From: Halodesulfurarchaeum sp.
GTDB lineage: Archaea > Halobacteriota > Halobacteria > Halobacteriales > Halobacteriaceae
Assembly (NCBI GenBank): GCA_018334775.1
Contig: JAGXLJ010000022.1
Coordinates: 1-9,688 of the forward strand
Direction of reading: 5' to 3'
Length of the DNA: 9,688 nt
Shown here: in pieces, positions 7,511 to 9,688 of the stretch
Layout: every line of letters begins with the position of its first letter
Numbering within the stretch: position 1 is the first letter of the stretch
Made by a program: the position numbers and the translations under genes
Notes under the pieces: generated by a model
The model's database searches: none
What the model was told of the DNA's origin: nothing
Seen by the model: the letters and a program-made list of their open reading frames with translations, nothing else

Positions 7511-7518
7511 GTTGTATC
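7511..7518 (-). promoter_or_regulatory. TATA-like box for the hydrolase gene
   Basis: On the minus strand GATACAAC is centred about 27 bases before the ATG at 7487, the correct place for a leaderless transcript. Confidence 0.4.
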
Positions 7519-7532
7519 CCGCTGGTACGTGG

Positions 7533-7546
7533 GCACTTTCAAGTGC
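7533..7546. promoter_or_regulatory. Perfect inverted repeat over the divergent promoter
   Basis: GCACTT-TC-AAGTGC is a perfect 6-2-6 inverted repeat in the 80-base region between the divergent hydrolase and surface-protein genes. Its centre contains TTTCAA (7537-7542), which is about 27 bases before the ATG at 7568 and may be that gene's TATA-like box. A regulator bound here would block that promoter directly and could also affect the hydrolase promoter nearby. Confidence 0.4.
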
Positions 7547-7567
7547 ACTGACGGCTCACGTTCCAGT

Positions 7568-8878
7568 ATGCCATATGCACTCCGACGGGTCGGCGTCGTC
7601 GCGCTCGTTCTCGCACTTGTTCTCAGTGGGGGAGTCGGCGCGGTTTCGACCGGAGTGCTCGATGCGGAAATCACCGGGCCAAGTGTTGCAAAAGAGGATG
7701 TGAGAGACGACTTCGATCGGTCGGTCATCGCCAGCGATTCTCCGACGAAAGCGAGCGACCTGGGGACGTGGGTGTGGGCCGAGGAGAGCCCAGCAATCAA
7801 CGCGGAAGTCGGGGCGCCTGTTTTTGATGACCAAGCGAAGGACTTCCGACAGTATACGGTTCGCGTGACAGAAGAACGAGTCGAACGGTTCGGGCCAACG
7901 TCCGAAGCCCTCGGGGAAACCTCCGTGACACTCGAAGAACTCGGTTCCAAGACGGTCACGATCGATCTCGACGATGACGCGTTCTCCCGGACCGAAGATA
8001 CCGTCCAGATCGCGTTGGAGAACCCGGATGAAAGGATCGAAGTGGCGAGTCAGTCCGTGTTCGTGGGACTGTATCCAGATGGAGGCGCCGAACTGTGGAA
8101 CGGAAGGGTCGTGGAGATGCAAGTGCTGTGGCAAGCGGGCGATTTGGACAGTGACGGTCTCAAAAATAGCCAGGAGATCGACGGCCCCACACATTTCATG
8201 CATGCAGACGGGGACGGTGACGACCTGGAGGACGGAGCCGAACTCACGCGTTTCGGAACGGAACCGCTGCTGTCGGATACCGATGGGGACAATGTCAGTG
8301 ACCCCCAGGAGATCAGACACGGGACCGACCCACGACGCGTTGATACTGACGGGGACGGCCTCTCTGATGACCGCGAATTGAGTGACCTCCCGACCGATCC
8401 AACCAGGGCCGACACAGACGAAGATGGCATCGACGATGCACAGGAGCTCGAAATGGGCACTGACCCGACAGATTCGGACACCGATGGCGATGGGCTGTCC
8501 GACGGGCAAGAGTTACGACTGGGAACCGATCCGACCGCTGTCGACACGGACAGGGACGGGCTCCCTGACACCTGGGAAATCGAGCGCTATGGGACAGATC
8601 CGGCTAACCCAGATACGAACGGCGACGGGGTCGAGGATGGCGAGTCAGTCGGCGTCCCACCGGCAGATGAATCGGCTGCAATGCAGCGCAGTGAAGACCC
8701 ATCACCAGTCGGGACCGAAAGTGAAACTGCATCCGGAACTGACGAAATCGAGGGCGAGTCCACAGCCGTGATAACGCCGATTACGGCACCGCTCGAAAGC
8801 GGGGTGTTCGCTCCCTTCGCCGCGATCGCCGGGGCGCTGGGTCTGCGGCGACTCATCGATTGGGTGACCTATCCATAG
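7568..8878 (+). CDS. Secreted calcium-binding protein with thrombospondin type 3-like repeats
   Basis: A 436-residue acidic protein. A Sec-type signal peptide is clear: basic start (YALRR), hydrophobic core at about 9-20, and likely cleavage near GVGA (24). Residues about 30-190 form a probable beta-rich domain that I do not recognise. Residues about 192-360 hold seven or eight repeats of roughly 22 residues with the pattern [13 protein letters not shown]...GTDP, the calcium-binding loops of thrombospondin type 3 repeats. A Ser/Glu/Thr-rich linker (about 362-400) follows. The protein ends in a short hydrophobic stretch ([13 protein letters not shown]) with Arg-Arg and a short tail, perhaps a weak membrane anchor. 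There is no PGF motif and no cysteine. The ATG at 7568 is preferred to the upstream one at 7529 because it directly starts the signal peptide. It probably acts at the cell surface in a calcium-dependent structural or adhesive role, but its partner is unknown. Confidence 0.88.
   Translation: MPYALRRVGVVALVLALVLSGGVGAVSTGVLDAEITGPSVAKEDVRDDFDRSVIASDSPTKASDLGTWVWAEESPAINAEVGAPVFDDQAKDFRQYTVRVTEERVERFGPTSEALGETSVTLEELGSKTVTIDLDDDAFSRTEDTVQIALENPDERIEVASQSVFVGLYPDGGAELWNGRVVEMQVLWQAGDLDSDGLKNSQEIDGPTHFMHADGDGDDLEDGAELTRFGTEPLLSDTDGDNVSDPQEIRHGTDPRRVDTDGDGLSDDRELSDLPTDPTRADTDEDGIDDAQELEMGTDPTDSDTDGDGLSDGQELRLGTDPTAVDTDRDGLPDTWEIERYGTDPANPDTNGDGVEDGESVGVPPADESAAMQRSEDPSPVGTESETASGTDEIEGESTAVITPITAPLESGVFAPFAAIAGALGLRRLIDWVTYP
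8141..8647 (+). repeat. Thrombospondin type 3-like calcium-binding repeats
   Basis: Tandem protein repeats of 22-23 residues (66-69 bases) share Asp at loop positions 1, 3 and 5, then Gly-Leu-Ser-Asp, an acidic helix start and GTDP. The best copies begin near 8273, 8342, 8411, 8474 and 8540. The first two copies (near 8147 and 8204) and the last (near 8612) are more degenerate. At DNA level the copies are diverged, so recent duplication is not evident. Confidence 0.85.
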
Positions 8879-8975
8879 TTGGTTCAGGAAGGGAACACCC
8901 GGGACGAGAGAAAACGTGCGAGGACACAAATGGTCAGACCGAACGAATCGTCCCGAATACCGCGGCTCCCGACGA

Positions 8976-8981
8976 TTTATG
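8976..8981 (+). promoter_or_regulatory. TATA-like box for the nucleotidyltransferase gene
   Basis: TTTATG is centred about 27 bases before the ATG at 9005 in an otherwise GC-rich 126-base intergenic region, matching a leaderless haloarchaeal promoter. Confidence 0.5.
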
Positions 8982-9004
8982 CGTCCGGCGGCTAACGAAC
9001 GTCT

Positions 9005-9607
9005 ATGGGCGGTATCGAACTCCGGAACGGAACACTCGTCATCGATCGTGACCCCAACCGGCTCGACGAGTTAGCGTTCGAGTTCTCTCACATTCTCCGT
9101 CGATTCGACAGTAAGCACGTTTACATCGCAGGCTATGTTTCTATTCTCGCTGGTCGGGCTCGATCCACCGAGGACATCGACGTCCTCATCGAGCGGATAG
9201 ACGAAGAGACCGCCGAGAAACTCGCCACGGCACTCGACGAATCGGGTTTCTGGGGACCGGCGATGCCACTCACGTCACTGTACGAGATGCTCAAAAACGG
9301 CGATAACATCTGGGTCGCTCCGAAAGACCAGATTACACCCCATCTCGAACTCAAGTTCACGCGCGACGAGTTCGACCGCGCGTCACTCGAAAACGCTCTC
9401 ACGGCCCGTATCGGTGGCGAGGCGATTCCGGTCGGTCCGTTTGAACTCCAGATAGCCTACAAACTCCACCTCGGAGCACAGAAGGACATCGAGGATGCGG
9501 TCCACCTCTACACACTCTTCGAGGAAAGTCTTAGTGTGTCTCGCCTCGAAGAATGGGTAGGCCGACTCGACGTCGAAGACGAATATGAACGACTCAAACG
9601 CGCGTAA
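9005..9607 (+). CDS. Nucleotidyltransferase-fold protein, possible toxin-antitoxin component
   Basis: A 200-residue protein with a minimal nucleotidyltransferase core. The strand-helix IAGYVSILAGRARSTEDID contains Gly43 at the GG/GS position and the acidic pair Asp57-x-Asp59 in EDIDVLI, which would bind metal. A third acidic position could be Glu115 in HLELKF. The C-terminal helix with YKLHLGAQKDIEDAVHLY resembles the Lys/Asp-containing segment of AbiEii, MNT and DUF6036-type proteins. The usual Gly-Gly or Gly-Ser is Gly-Tyr, so the activity may be altered. These relatives transfer nucleotides to tRNA or to a partner protein, often within toxin-antitoxin or phage-defence pairs; that function is inferred here. 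The ATG at 9005 lies 27 bases after a TATA-like box. The next gene overlaps its last 23 bases, which indicates a two-gene operon. Confidence 0.75.
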   Translation: MGGIELRNGTLVIDRDPNRLDELAFEFSHILRRFDSKHVYIAGYVSILAGRARSTEDIDVLIERIDEETAEKLATALDESGFWGPAMPLTSLYEMLKNGDNIWVAPKDQITPHLELKFTRDEFDRASLENALTARIGGEAIPVGPFELQIAYKLHLGAQKDIEDAVHLYTLFEESLSVSRLEEWVGRLDVEDEYERLKRA

Positions 9608-9688
9608 ACACCTCGAAGCGAAGAAAGAACGCAACCGCGAGCAGCGGATCGAGGGTATCAAGCGCTGGGTCGATTACATTGAGTCGGA
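9585..9688 (+). CDS. Start of a small basic-helical protein overlapping the nucleotidyltransferase gene
   Basis: A frame opens with ATG at 9585, overlaps the preceding gene by 23 bases and stays open to the window edge, giving 34 complete codons. The visible part is highly charged and likely helical, rich in Lys, Arg and Glu (ARKHLEAKKERNREQRIEGI), followed by an aromatic patch (RWVDYI). The overlap points to translational coupling with the nucleotidyltransferase. The protein is not recognised, and its function and length cannot be judged without the missing 3' part. Confidence 0.6.
   Translation, partial: MNDSNARKHLEAKKERNREQRIEGIKRWVDYIES

Noticed and set aside
7556..8509. 317-codon minus-strand frame opposite the thrombospondin-repeat gene
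   Set aside because: It is the antisense shadow of regular GAC/GGC-rich repeats, with no plausible promoter or domain.

Overview
The window reads as chromosomal DNA of a halophilic archaeon (class Halobacteria). The proteins are acidic and rich in Asp, Glu, Ser and Thr. Surface proteins carry many N-X-S/T sequons. An archaeosortase A is present, several genes have TATA-like boxes about 27 bases before an apparently leaderless ATG, and most of the DNA is roughly 57-65% GC in the lines I counted. I cannot name the genus.

Layout. Positions 1-4202 hold the 3' part of a very large secreted, membrane-anchored surface protein; its start lies upstream of the window. Its first ~1.75 kb is AT-rich (27-37% GC in sampled lines) and the rest is GC-rich, so one reading frame is a compositional mosaic. 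After 48 bases comes artA (4251-5141), an eight-helix archaeosortase with its Cys/Arg/Arg catalytic residues. A serine O-acetyltransferase gene (5148-6008) points back at artA. A 225-base spacer carrying promoters and a perfect inverted repeat leads to two very small genes on the + strand (6234-6404 and 6492-6698). Both encode Cys/His proteins with an H-x4-H pair. A membrane-tethered alpha/beta hydrolase (6726-7487, - strand) is divergent from a secreted calcium-binding protein with thrombospondin type 3-like repeats (7568-8878). Their shared 80-base promoter region holds a second perfect inverted repeat. The window ends with a nucleotidyltransferase-fold gene (9005-9607) overlapped by the start of a small downstream gene (9585 to the edge).

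How the parts fit. The left end and 7568-8878 are cell-surface functions: a giant glycoprotein-like protein, the enzyme that processes and anchors surface proteins, and a second secreted protein. Neither surface protein shows the PGF tripeptide that archaeosortase A normally recognises, so the artA neighbour is not an obvious client. The acetyltransferase belongs to cysteine biosynthesis and looks unrelated to the surface genes. The nucleotidyltransferase and its overlapping partner have the architecture of a two-gene toxin-antitoxin-like module, which is an inference.

No rRNA, tRNA, CRISPR array, transposase or integrase was recognised. The most noteworthy items are the sharp composition break inside the surface-protein gene, the archaeosortase next to a protein with a non-canonical C-terminus, the pair of small zinc-finger-like proteins, and the nucleotidyltransferase pair.
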